A stretch of DNA of 64,000 bases from Scortum barcoo (lineage: Eukaryota; Chordata; Actinopteri; Centrarchiformes; Terapontidae): NCBI GenBank assembly GCA_023238725.1, contig CM041552.1, forward strand, positions 12,377,147 to 12,441,146. The letters are read 5' to 3'. Shown one piece after another: positions 39,715 to 51,350 of this stretch. Both the position numbers and the translations under genes were made by a program. The first letter of the stretch is position 1. Every line of letters starts with the position of its first letter. Below the pieces are notes generated by a model. It was not told the DNA's origin. It made no database searches and worked only from the letters and a program-made list of their open reading frames with translations.

Positions 39715-40137
39715 GTAATATCATCTGCATGTGTGATCATTAAAATTGTATTTTGTCCATCTTAATCTTAGCTTTGGTTTTGCTGATTTGGCAGGCTGTA
39801 ACATTTATCTTTATTAAAACCAAGCATTTGTTTTGGGGCTGTTTGAGCACCCTTTCTTGAATTGTTTTGATATTTTTATGCAAGACTTTCTGTTCTATCA
39901 CTGAAATCTGCATGTTATTGTTTCCAATATTCAAGACTCCTTGTGCCTGGATCAGATTTGTATTTGTGTGTGTGTCCATTTAATCTAGTATTTTAGGGTT
40001 AGGGTTATTTTTATTATCTTGATACTTACAGATGTGTCTTCTTTACTCTGATTTATCATCACATGTAACTCACTGCTCTCACAGAGTATTTGGTTATGAG
40101 TGAGACTTCATAAAAGTCTAACTGAGTCAATTACTTA

Positions 40138-40153
40138 ATGAATGAATGAATGA
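40138..40153. repeat. (AATG)n short tandem repeat
   Basis: Four AATG units. Confidence 0.7.
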
Positions 40154-40424
40154 AAAGCTGGTCACTTGTTATAAACAGAAGTAGAGCTGCACCAACAGCC
40201 ACTGTCACAACACAACATCCAGCTCATTCGGGACTCCCGTAATGCAGGATTGTGTGTGTGCGCCACACTAATTCCCTCTGATTCAGATTATTCCTCCTGA
40301 TTATTATCAGCAGCTTCTCGTCTTATTTATACAACTGTTGTTTTGTGGCTTCAGGAAGCACCTCGACCTGCCTCTGAACTATTTCTGCTAATGTTAGCTA
40401 TCTTAAACTTTCTCGAGTCACTAG

Positions 40425-40510
40425 CCACAAATCACTGAAACACAGAGCAACTGCATTTCGTTGCTCTGTACTGCAGGTGCAATGACAATAAAGTTGAATT
40501 CTATTCACTT
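40425..40510 (+). mobile_element. Retroelement 3' tail remnant
   Basis: CATTTCGTTGCTCTGTACTG followed by CAATGACAATAAAGTTGAAT and TCTATTC is the recognisable 3' end of fish LINE-type elements. No coding part is attached, so it is a 5'-truncated insertion. Confidence 0.55.
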
Positions 40511-42519
40511 GTGTTTTTAAGGTCTTGAGTCTAGTATCTATAAAAAAGAGCTTTTTTAGTCATTCTAGTGTCTTTGGTTGTATTTTTGGATGTCTGGGAT
40601 TCTCGTACATGGCTCTCTGAGGCAAAGGATTAAATATTCAGGAAAGTGCAGCAGGTTTAGCAAAGAAACTACTTGCAAGACTTTGTTAGAAAGCTGTAGA
40701 GTAGAAAAGGTTGGATGACATGCTGTCTCATTAATATCTCAGGGTGTAGTCGTTTAGTGTGATCAATACTGCAAATCCATGAGCAGGGCTTGGTTATAGC
40801 TATATTGAATATGACTTTTGCATCAACTTGATGAAGTATCTTAGTTTATCAGGTATTTAATTAGCTGCATTAACCAAACCCTCACACATCTGTCTTGTTA
40901 TTGCATCACATCATCTGCCAGAAAACTGACAATGTAAAAGGCAACCAACCAATTATAATTGGATTAAACTTTAGTTCTGTGTAATATTAGACAACAGTGG
41001 CCATCAGAAAATCACAGAGCCGAAGGTGACTTCTTCAAATGTCAACAAACCCCAAAAGAGAGTAGACTGAAGATTTATTTGACCATTTTGCGCGTAGGAA
41101 CAGACTCATGATTTAGTACAGCTGCTTGTTAAGCACTTAATTGCTTTAGGTTTGAAAGGCTGTCCTTGAACCAGACCCCCAACGTTCATGAACCCCTACT
41201 GGCAAGTCTTCACCTCGCTGAAATGTCTTTGAGCAGATCTCTGAATACCCATCTGCTACTGTCCTGAACTCTGACCTGGGAAGATTTCCATCATTTCAGA
41301 AATTCATTCAGCAACTGAAGCATCTTACGCAAGCACTGCTGTATGTAAAATATTCACACACAGTTGTCTTGACCTTCCCTCTATTTCTCCTCCTCTTCTC
41401 ACCATCACTCATCAGTGAGTGATGATGAATGGTGATGTGGGACGTGATTCGTGATCCTCCAACTGGTTGGAAATCATCACGTAGACATCTGAATGTGTGT
41501 GTTGTTAATCTGTTCTTGCTAAATGCGCCTTTTCACCCCAATCTCTGGTCTTCCTCCTCCTCTTCCTCCTCCTGTCTCGGTGTCATGGGACGGCAGCCTG
41601 ACAGACAGACGGGCAGATGGAAGTGACACCAGCGACATCAGCGAGATTCAGCAAAACAATGTAGACGGAAATCAGCGGAGACAATGACAGCGGGGTCGGG
41701 AGACACTTGAGGAAAAGACTCGGGAGGAGAGTGAGAGAGTGGAGGAAGAGAGCTGCAGTTTAGTAAAGCTCCATCTGAGAGGGAGAGATGTCGCCTCCAG
41801 ATAAGGCAAACAGACTTACAAGCCCAATATAGACCAGAGTCGGAGGCTTCGGCTGTTTATTTCCTTCCAGCCCAATTTTCAGATATGTCCGTGTTTTTCA
41901 GTGTTTCCTGTAGAGTTTTATTGTTGATGGAGGAGGTCAGGGTAGTTTGTATCTGAGACTCAAGTTTCATACATCCAGGATTTTGTTCTTTATCATGTTG
42001 CATGATCGTTTGTGCTACTATGTTAGTACTTTCTGTCAAGTGACTCTGCATATTTTGCATTTCCCTAGCTGTGGAGGACATTTTCCTGCTGTTCTCTTAT
42101 AGCTGGGATCATACAAAGCAGAGCCCTATTTGGCACGTATCCCAGCGCAACATCAAATTTGTTTATCAAATCTGTTATTGTGGAAGGGAAAGAATGAGGT
42201 TGCCTCCAGGATCACACCAGGAAAAGGCAGTCAGGCACCGGCAGTCATCCTGTAATCTCTGACTGCTCCACTCCACAGCACAATGAAACATCCCGGCCGC
42301 TGATTGTCACTCGGACACCTGACCTCTGCCTCTTCCTTTTAAAAGCAATGACCTTTCAGCGATGCACTGATGTCTTTTAATTTTAGACTCTTGCTTGGAC
42401 CTGCTACCTTGTTATTAATCTCTTTGTGTCCACATCAAGTCATAAGCAAAATTGCAAGTCTTTCAGGTCTTTGAATGATGACCATTAAAGGAGTATGTTT
42501 GGCTTTTGACACCATTAGA

Positions 42520-42870
42520 TATGGAGCAATTAGTTAATGAGTTGATTAGTTGTCATTTATTAAGTTAAATGCAAACTGCTTTGATAATTGATTAATCGCT
42601 TTGAGTAATTTTTAAGAAAAAGTGTCGAAATTCTCTGATTTCAGCTTCTCAGATGTGAATATTCTTTGGTTTCTCTAGTCCTCTAAGACAGTGAACTGAA
42701 TATCTTTGGGTTTTGAAACAAAACAAGACATTTGAGACATTTGTCGCTTTGGGCTTTTGGGAAACAGTGATCAACATTTTTGACCAATATCTGACATTTA
42801 TGGACAAACAACTAAACAATGAGAAAATGATTGATGGATTGATGAAAAATTAAAATACTTGTCATATGCA
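42520..42870. mobile_element. Teleost interspersed repeat (GATTAATCG..GGGCTTTTGGGAAA family)
   Basis: TTGATTAATCGCTTTGAGTA near 42591, GATTTCAGCTTCTCAGATGT near 42638, AACTGAATATCTTTGGGTTT near 42694, AACAAGACATTTGAGACATT near 42722 and GGGCTTTTGGGAAACAGTGA near 42751 follow the order of a very common percomorph repeat that I recognise. The outer ends are partly inverted repeats of each other. No open frame is present. Confidence 0.65.
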
Positions 42871-45569
42871 GCCCACACTTGTATGCAACATGTGCATTGA
42901 AGGAGTAACAGGTCATTGCAATCTTTCCTCCTTTCCACACTGACTGTGAAAACATCCCTTTTGTGTCATGACTACAGTGTAAGAAAAGGGGAATAGACCT
43001 GACTTCTTTCAAAGCTCTTCTAAAAGGTATTTTGTTTACGTAGCTAAGGCTGAGTCCTTGAGTATGACTGGAGTGTAAAACTGAAACAAACAGAAACAAG
43101 CCTCTGTGCTGCCAATAGCACACACCTTTCATACAGCCTCACAAGGCCTGAGGTTATTTTTATGTTTACCCGTGTCTTCAGTTTAAGAATCTCTTCAGGC
43201 CATTTTGATTAATCTCTTCAGCTGACTCTTAACGTCAGAAACCTTTTACTTCTCAACGAGTCGAGGTTGTCCAGGTTCAAGTTTGGGGTCAGTGTCTGCT
43301 CCTTCAGAAGCCGTGGTGTTGTGAATGCTGGATGTGCCATCCCTGCCAGCGCTGTATTGTGTTGTACTACAGTGTCATGCTCTTCTCTGCTCCTGTCTGC
43401 CATCTGCCAGTCATATGTACCACCATCTGTTCTTCATACCAGCCCATAATGTAGCTTGATCTTTGGCATCGTTTGCTTAATTTAAACACTAACTGCTGCT
43501 GATGTTTTATGTCTGGGGCATTTGATTTTTGTCTTTCAGGATTTTTAAAAAACTGTTTTAAAACCACATTGAGCTGCCTTGACACCATGTCAGCAGTTAA
43601 TATGTTTATATTTTTATAATTTACATAGTTTTTTTTTTTCAGAAGCCTTTGCATGTACATCTTCTCATATGACTTTTGCTTGCTTTTTCACATCCCTTCA
43701 GTCTCCGATATATTTGGACTTCTTTCTGTTTTGGCAATGACGGAGACAAAAACATATGGCGGCTCAGTCTCTCTTCAACGCTGATCCTTTTGTGACAAGC
43801 ACTTCACGCTGATCTCAGGTCTGCTCGTACTGCTATGACATGCCACCAAGCATCAGCGGCACCTCCTCCACACGGAGTACACTCATTCCTCTGGAAGCTG
43901 CAGTTCCTTGGCTAACTCTGTCATTACTACCATCTAACCAGTGTAATTACCAGCCTCGGTGTGTGTTTGTGGTGCTCGGGCCAGGCCTGCATCATGCAGA
44001 GCAAGTTGAAGTGGGTGTGGAGGGAGAGAGGGAAGTAGCATGAATGGGGAGAGTCAAAACAAGGGAGGTACATGCCAAATCTGACTAATTACTATATGTG
44101 AGTAATTAAAAGGCATTAAATGTCTGCACTTTCTCCTCTGAAACCTTGGCCAAAGCTGCATATGTGATTCATTTTTTTACCATGTTTGATGGAAATTAAT
44201 TCTTTCTACGTGTTTCTTTACTTTTTTTTTGTAGTTGCTAATCATATTTTAAAGCTTGATTAATACACTCAGTGCTGTCGTCCCCCTTTTGTCTCACCAA
44301 CGGCTGAAACTTTTCAGTTAACACCTTAATATGTAATTTCCACATTTTATTCCCTCCTCCATATAGCATAAATGCAGCTGTAGCTCGGTACTTTCTGCTG
44401 ATATTTTGATATTTTCCCATTTCACTGGAGTCATAAATTCTTTTAAAAAATGTTTAAAAATGGAACATAATTTTTCAAATTTTATTGCTGTTACTAAACA
44501 TTCGTTCCCTTCCTGTGAGGATGTTTAAAGGTGGCGATACAATGATTGCACTTCAAGTTTCTGATATATATTTGGGGTTGGGTTGTTGTGGGGTTTCCTT
44601 GACTGATGAAGACCATGAGATGTAGTTAGAAGCTCAGACCAAGCTTGGACCTTGAGTTAAGAACATTTTGTGACACATACACTGATCCAAAAGTCAAGAA
44701 TGAACTTCCTCAAAAAGCTCAAATGAACTTTGTTGAGGTTGGATGATAAATTGAAGATACATTAAGCACATCTTGGCAGGTTTGCGATCAAAGTAAATCC
44801 CTCCTGTCCCTGTTTTTACACCCTTTCATCGTGATTTATAGGCATTTAACTCTGATATTTATAACAGATGCCTGAAGGCAATGTAGTGTATTTAATTTAC
44901 TCGGTCACAAGTTATGCACAACACAACCGGCCTTCTCAGTTTGGTGTATGAAAGGCAGATTGTACAAAGTAAACTGGGTAAAAATATAAACTTGCGAGAT
45001 GGGATAATCTTATGTTTTACTCAGAAACACAGATGAACCCAAACACAGGACACAAAGAGTCGGTTTGTGAGAATGAAGTGGACTTTGCAAGGATTGCAAG
45101 AGTAGAATGGAGGTTATTGGAGGAGGGGGGAGGAAGGGGACTCAAAGTCCAGCCTGGCTGTCAGTCCTGGTGTGGAGAGGCAAACTAGCCGACGAGGAAG
45201 GAGACAAGGAAATGACAAGTGGTAGGTGATCCTAGGGCACAGGAGACAAGGCTTAGTATGAGCACAAGAAACAACGAGGAAATACCAAGATTTGTAGCTG
45301 CTGCAGAGGTTGTAACAACAACCTGCCGATGAGTGACTGAAGAGTTGAAGAATTTATACTGCAGGGGGATGAGCCGAGGAGAGGCAGGTGAGCAGACTGG
45401 GAGTGGTGATGACCTGATGAGCTACAGGTGGGGTGAGCAGCAGAGCAGAGCAGGGGCAGAAGGGCACACCAACACACATAGACACACACTGCAAACAGAG
45501 TTAGAGAGACAGACAGAAGGAGCACACAGGCAAACGGCAGTAAGCCGAGATGGTAGGACCATAGCAGAT

Positions 45570-46000
45570 AAATGTGTTACCATGCCAGACACCTATCTGA
45601 ATGTAGCCGTCAGGATCAAACGGACTTTGATTGGTTTTAGGCAAGTTTGGCCAGTCAGTCAATCACTTTGGTCCACACTGAAATATCTCAACATCTATTA
45701 GATTGCCACAAAGACAAAACATTCATAGTCCTCAGAGGATCCCTCCAATTTTTTCTCTAGCTCCATCAGGACATTGAACCTTTCACTTATCCAGTATAAT
45801 GTCTGAACATCTGCTGGATGGGTTGGTTTGAAGCCCTATTCAGGCAATCATGGTTCCCACAGGATGAATCTTAATAACTTTGGTGATACTAACCATCCAT
45901 CATCAGGTCAAAATTTGAATTTGTTTTTAACTTTGGTTCATGACCAAAATACCTGGAAAACTCAAAGCACAGCTATGCCGCCACACACCTTGGTAGTAGA
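45570..46000. mobile_element. Teleost interspersed repeat with internal subrepeats
   Basis: TGAAATATCTCAACATCTAT near 45679, CATTCATAGTCCTCAGAGGA near 45721, AATCATGGTTCCCACAGGAT near 45847, TAATAACTTTGGTGATACTA near 45872 and CATCAGGTCAAAATTTGAAT near 45901 match a widespread fish repeat built from two similar subunits (attcatggt.cccagaggatg). No coding capacity is present. Confidence 0.65.
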
Positions 46001-48664
46001 CTTTTAATCTTCACCCTCCCACAGGTCAACTGCCACACAGGCAAAAGTCTAGGTAGTCCAGATTAACTGTCTGAATCTCTCTCTTTGGCCGTCTTTTAAA
46101 CTTGGTTCTGTATGTTTCTCGCCGATGGGCTGTGGGCTGCCGACACTGACAAAGATCAGACCTCGCTCGCTCTCCATCGTCTCTCTCATCAGGCACCTCA
46201 GACGCATAATAAAGCCATTCTGCTGTTCCTGCAGCTGGGGCCGGATAATCTGGGATTGGGTCTGATAGTGGATCACAGGACAGCGGTCTGGATGAGGAGA
46301 GACTCTGTCAGAAGGCATGATCAGAGCGAGAGCCTTTTTCCCGGAAGTGTCTGTGGTTCTCCTGAAACAAAGACATGATACATTTGCGCGGGTTGTGTGA
46401 CTATAGAGGTATTTTGTTTGCCGTGAATGAGTTCTGTTGATGGTGCTCGTGTGCGTGTACAAGTGAATGAGTAATGCAGTCTGGGGGGCCAAAAATGAAT
46501 TCAGCAAGCACTCATAGGAGGCGTTGTGTATCATAAAACACACACAAACCACTCTGAGCTGCCTTGACACAATGAAAAGCCCAACATTATGCAAATTGGA
46601 CTTCATAACGAGATAGTCACCCCAGGAGTCGACAGAAACTGAGGCAGCTGGAGAGAGACGAGCATAGATTTGTTCTCACGACAAAATTGTCCCTCACGTA
46701 CGCTTTCTTCAGGCTGCTAAACTTACTGGAAAGAGTCACATGTTTATCTACTATTTTCAAGTGTAGCCCCTGATTTTCAGACCCAGTGTTTCATGTGTAA
46801 CAGCCGTTTGGTTGAGTTACATGTTGTGGTGCAGAGAAACAGAAATGAGAAACAGAAATGTATTCAGGGAACAATGGACTGGCGTGATGCAGAACTGTGA
46901 AGAGGGAAGAGGTGAAATTTCACAAGACCGAAACCTAACAATTGCACAATTTAAAATGGTAGATATGAATATGATGTGCGTTTGCTGTCTGAGCAGATTT
47001 AGTGTCCATATTGGAATGACTTTTGTGGTTTTAGGAGAGACTTACGTAGATAAAGGAGCTTAATTCAGAAATGGAGAGTGAGATAAATTCGAGAATGGAA
47101 AAGGAAATTCAGGAGAAAGGAAGAGTGACACTGGAAACGAGCAGAGATGGATGGATCAGGCACATTTACGTTTTAGACATTTTGCTGAAGCTCAGAATAT
47201 ATAAAAACATTCAGACTGATATTTTCATGTTTTTCATAATGCAAGTTGAGCTGTGTATCTGCAGGTCTTGAAAGCCATTGAATTTTCCCCAAAAGAGACA
47301 TTAAAAAGTCTTAAATCTTTTCTTTTGGCAGTCATGTTGGTTATCTTTTTTTTTTTGGGAGACATCATACACCTTTAGACTAAAAGTAGTGTTGTGTTGG
47401 TGGTGTCAGCACCGTCAGACCAGTACCAAACACTGTGACTGGCTACAGTTGCACAAGCAGTTATTGTCATTATGTGCAAATGTGTTTCTTTTTTAGTAAA
47501 AATTTGAATGAATTTATCTTATTCTTAATTCATCCATCAGTTTTTTTGACCCACTTGTCTGTGTCTGGGTCATTAGATATTATAATTATACTGTTTGCTA
47601 GTAATAAAGAAAAGTGATAATATAATAATAAATAACCGAAGGCCATCTTTACCTTACTGGTTTCCATCACTTCTGCTAGTGTGACTATGAAACAGATACT
47701 AAATTGCACTCTGTGTGGTATTAAAAAGGTCTTGGATTTAACTTGGTGAACTCTGAGACACATCCAGCTCCACTGCCAGCATATTGTGATGGCTTGCTGT
47801 GTTCGTAATGGTCATCCAGCGGAGTCATAACCACATTGTAATATTCTCAAATGCAAAGTCCCAGCTGGTCACTCCGAACAACACAGCGTTCACAGAAATA
47901 TGACTCTGATGATGAGGAGGGAAGTTAAGCTTTGTAGATCACCAAACATGAAGTAAACATTAGAATAGAGTATGAGAGTTAAAACCGTAACTGTAACTAA
48001 GGCCTGTAAGAAGAAATGATTAAATTAAACTCCAGGACGGGTTTGAAATGCTTCTGAGAAGTCTAAACTGAGTCTCTACCAGGCTGGTGAATTTTTAAGA
48101 CTTGATGCAATGTGACTGTCATATTAAAGCACACCGCTCTGGTTCACTGAGCAACGCACCGCTCTCCTCTTTGCTCTTTCCTGACTCTGTCCAATCACTC
48201 TATTTCTGGATTTACCTCCTCTCACCCCTCCAGCTGCTGGGTCACTTTGTGCCCTTGTCCTTTTCCATCTCTCCTGAAGTGCCTGTTCATCTCCCCACCT
48301 CAGAGTTGTAGCTGTTTGTTGTTCACTCTGTATAAAAAGTAACATAGCTTCTCTTTGTCAGAGCCTTCGTGATGGCAAAATCTGACACACGAGGAGTGAT
48401 CGAGCGGAAGTGTTTAAATTGTCTGTGTACTCTTTCTGTTTGGATCTGTATTATGTTCTAGCCTGATGATGTTAGCTGAAGTGTTTCAGCAGTTTTAATC
48501 TGCAGCAGAGCGTCCACAGCCTTCATGTCCTGTGGGTATATGAGTATTTGTGTGTGCACGCACACACACTTGAGTGCGCACAGCCTGTGATAATAATATC
48601 CCTTGTCAGCCTCTTGAAGATTAGCCTCGACGGGAGAAATCCTCTGTCATATCCCCTCACCTTA

Positions 48665-48667
<3 letters not shown>

Positions 48668-48709
<42 letters not shown>
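48668..48709. repeat. (CT)n microsatellite, about 42 bp
   Basis: A pure polypyrimidine tract about 230 bp upstream of the acceptor of the first sipa1l3 coding exon. It could form triplex (H-) DNA and may add pyrimidine character upstream of the exon. Confidence 0.92.
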
Positions 48710-48711
<2 letters not shown>

Positions 48712-48940
48712 GAATCTTGTGTTGTTATACAGTTGAGTGACTCTCTCTCTTTCCTGAATTCAGAGCTCAGTTTTTCTTCACGCCCGTGGAGAAAATTTGG
48801 GTCACACAAGCTCCGTGATTTAAAAAACGTATTTAGAATCTAATCTGGTTTGATTTTTAGAATTTATTTTGTGCTGATGATCTGAAGCTGATTTATTGAA
48901 ATAATGTTCTTTTTTTGTATTTCTTTTCCTCTTTTCTCAG

Positions 48941-49170
48941 ACTTAAAGTAGACCAAGAAGAAGAGGAGCATTGCTGACTCGAAGTGGTCCTCAATGGACC
49001 AGTGACGTCCTTCCCACCCTGCTAGTTAAAAGCAATGTTTTTGGGAGCTGGAGGCCGTACCACTGTCAGCCGAGTGTGTGTGGGGCCCCTCCTCTCCCTC
49101 TTTCCCAGCACCCCTCCTGACATGGGATGCCAACCCTCTGCCTCCCTGCCCTGAGCTCTCCTGGGGTGCC
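48941..49170 (+). promoter_or_regulatory. sipa1l3: sipa1l3 5' UTR portion of first coding exon, with uORFs
   Basis: The exon starts after TTTTCTCAG at 48940. The leader holds a 3-codon uORF (ATG at 48994, TGA at 49003-49005) and a 39-codon uORF (ATG at 49035, TGA at 49152-49154). Both end before the main ATG at 49171, and the second is in another frame. Together they could limit translation or require re-initiation. Confidence 0.65.
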
Positions 49171-49656
49171 ATGAACAGCTACAGAGACAGAGGGGTCACT
49201 TGCACCTCCTCGGACCTCCTGGATGGAGGTGGAGGAGGGTTGTCCCAGCACACCCCGTTTCGCCACACCCCCAATGGTCACCCGGCTCTCAGCCCCACGG
49301 ACCCGGCCATCCAACCACGCGTCTCCGTGCCCAAAATGGGCGTCCGGGCGCGGATCGCAGAGTGGCCACCACGCCGTGCCCAGTCCAGGGAGTCACTGCT
49401 CGAAAATGGACAAATTGGCAGCAATCGCCATGGAGATGACTGCTCCACTTCAGTTTCCTCGTCAGTTTTATCATCCGACATCCGGTTGGTGCGGGGAGGA
49501 GTGGCTAGGTTGCCACGACGGCGGTCGAAGGATGTAGAGTTCAGAGGAGGAGGGTTTGGCGGTGAGAGAGGTTCACCTTTGAGCCTTAGAGTGTTCCCTC
49601 CTTTGAGACAGCGCTCAAACAGCGAGGTGACGCTGAGCGAACAGGACGAAAATGAG
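49171..49656 (+). CDS. sipa1l3: sipa1l3 coding exon A (residues 1-162)
   Basis: The start is the ATG in gccATGa, giving MNSYRDRGV, which aligns with the short N-terminus of human SIPA1L3 as I recall it (MTTYR..). Earlier ATGs in the leader are out of frame or closed by stops. The exon carries the family-conserved PKMGVRARIAEWPPRR (about 54-69), the basic RRRSKDVEF (about 116-124) and PLRQRSNSEVTLSE (about 144-157), the last with likely phosphorylation or 14-3-3-type Ser sites. It ends DENE at AATGAG|GTGAGT, phase 0. Functionally this is the unstructured N-terminal regulatory region ahead of the GAP domain. Confidence 0.9.
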
Positions 49657-50362
49657 GTGAGTCTTCAGCCACTTCCACACCCGAAGAGTGGTTCAAAGAA
49701 AGAATATGTTCGGTTCTGCAGGTTTTTGTGTTTCACTGACTTTTTACAAATATATAGCAGGATTAATCAGTGCTACTTTGACTTATATATGGAAATAAAA
49801 TCTTAACAACAGGTCATGCTGTACTTTACTTGATGTAAAGTATAAATGTATTTTCTCTGGTCTCTCAAAGAGCTTACCAGGAAACACTCTAGAGTTATGG
49901 GCATTAATAGTGGAGCCTCATGTTGTGTACAGTGACAAACAAGAGGATACTAACTGTGACCAACACTTTTACTTTCTGATGTATCAGAGAAAATCCCCGT
50001 ACTGATGTAGCGTGTCCGTGGTGTCCATTTGTGTCACCATGGTTACCAAATAACATTGCATATATGTATTTACACATTGCTCATACAGATCACTTCCTCA
50101 ACAGTTCACAGCACAGTTAACAGAAGTTTGACTTTTGAATTCACTAATGTTTAAAATCCTGTTGTTGGTCTGCTTTGTTTGCAAACAAACAAACTTGATT
50201 AAGTTGAAGGGCAAACATGGCAGTGTTAGTTTGAAATTAAACAAACGGGCTAGGTGTAAAGCACCACAACTTTGTTTTTCCCAGTATTTATATCTAAATT
50301 AGAGTTACTTTGTATCCACTGATATCATCACAAAGTTAGAAATCCCTCTTTTCTGCTCCAAG
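49657..50362 (+). other. sipa1l3: sipa1l3 intron, 706 bp, phase 0
   Basis: GTGAGT to CTGCTCCAAG. Read-through would add about 50 unrelated residues before a stop near 49804, so this is a real intron. I see no other feature. Confidence 0.85.
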
Positions 50363-51350
50363 GTGGAGGTCCGTGGAGGTGGCGGGATGGGGAACCTGTT
50401 CAGAGAATACGGCAGCACCTCCTCCATTGACATCCAGGGAATTCCTGAGCAGAGCTTCTTTGACATGCTCAACCAGTTTCACCAGGAGAGGCCTGACCAG
50501 CGCAGCTCAGCACCCATACGCCTCGGGGAGCTGCTGCGCGCTCCAGATTCACCACCAAGCGCACCCCTCCCCTCTGCTCCCTCACCTGGTCCCACAGGTG
50601 GGGACGATAAAGGGACAGGAAGAAAGGACGGAGCTGAGAGGGTGAGGAAGAAAAGTGGAGGGACGGAGTCATCGTTGGGCACCTCCTCTCTGTTCAGGAA
50701 ACTTAGGAGCTCTAGTCGCAACGAGCTGGATGGAGGAAAAGGAGAGACCAATGAGGATGGGGGAGGAAGGGGGTCAGACGCTTCCTACAAACCATGGGTG
50801 TGCCCCAAAAGTTTTGTCCACTTTGATTCTCAGAGCATCCTGTTTGACCTCCACGAGGCGGCAGCTCAACGGGGCTACGCTGCCCAGAGGAGGAATACCG
50901 CCACGGGGGCATCAGCTGCGTCAGTGTCCCTGTCTGTCTCCCGGTCCTCGGCTCAAAGTGTGAACGACCCAGTTTACTCCAGCATAGAGGATCTGACCTT
51001 GAGCCTCGACCCTGGCTCCACAACACCCTCCCTAGGCATGGACCCCCTGGACGGGCCTCCTGGAGCCCACGGCTCGAGCCCATTGCTCCTCTGCTGCCCC
51101 CACTTCCTCAATGAGACTGGGGGCCACGGGGAGCGCAACATCAGCTTCCTCAGCTCATCAGCAGAGCGAGGAGGAGATGGAGGAGGAGGAGAGGGAGTGA
51201 GGGGTTGGCTGAGGAGGAGTAACGCCAGTGTCTCAGTACTGGAGGTGCCTATTGAACAGCAGGTTACGAGACTGGAGAGACTGAAACAGTTCAGCATAGA
51301 GCACGTAGACCTGGGAGCCAGGTACTACAGAGACTACTTCCATGGGAAAG
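50363..51350 (+). CDS. sipa1l3: sipa1l3 coding exon B (residues 163-491 plus 1 nt)
   Basis: The largest coding exon here. It carries the SIPA1L signature LFREYGSTSSID and the adjacent PEQSFFDMLNQF (about 174-201), a Ser/Pro/basic linker (about 222-305), WVCPKSFVHFDSQSILFD (about 307-324), RRNTATGASAAS (about 338-349), a CPHFLNETGG segment and, near the end, NASVSVLEVPIEQQ and FSIEHVDLGARYY. These motifs occur in the same order in human SIPA1L3 as I recall it, and the SIPA1L3 match (HVDLGARYY, RRNT.TGASAAS) is closer than to SIPA1L1. Its end, YFHGK plus one G, joins AG of the next exon to make Glu (GKEH). Confidence 0.92.

Larger units (their letters stand above)
10097..48940 (+). other. sipa1l3: sipa1l3 intron 1 (about 38.8 kb), no protein-coding exon found
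   Basis: The intron is bounded by GTAAGA at 10097 and TTTTCTCAG at 48940. It contains many microsatellites, several TE remnants (listed separately) and one exon-like segment (39639-39714). Open frames of 100-185 codons exist, for example at 22195-22728, 26694-27182, 36113-36595 and 46049-46606. They are rich in VCVCV/THTHT runs from GT/CA repeats or have no recognisable domain. Long first introns of this kind often hold enhancers, but I cannot identify any from this sequence alone. Confidence 0.7.

Noticed and set aside
41857..42081. 74-codon minus-strand frame with a polar, coiled-coil-like composition
   Set aside because: Looks protein-like but is short, isolated and unrecognised. It could be a TE remnant, but there is not enough to support it.
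46049..46606. 185-codon minus-strand frame
   Set aside because: No family recognised, no matching splice signals, and a competing open frame on the other strand. Probably chance, though it is the longest frame in intron 1.
10097..48940. A pecanex (PCNX) gene between the kinase and sipa1l3
   Set aside because: Looked for because of human synteny. No open frame has the long multi-membrane or conserved pecanex C-terminal sequence.
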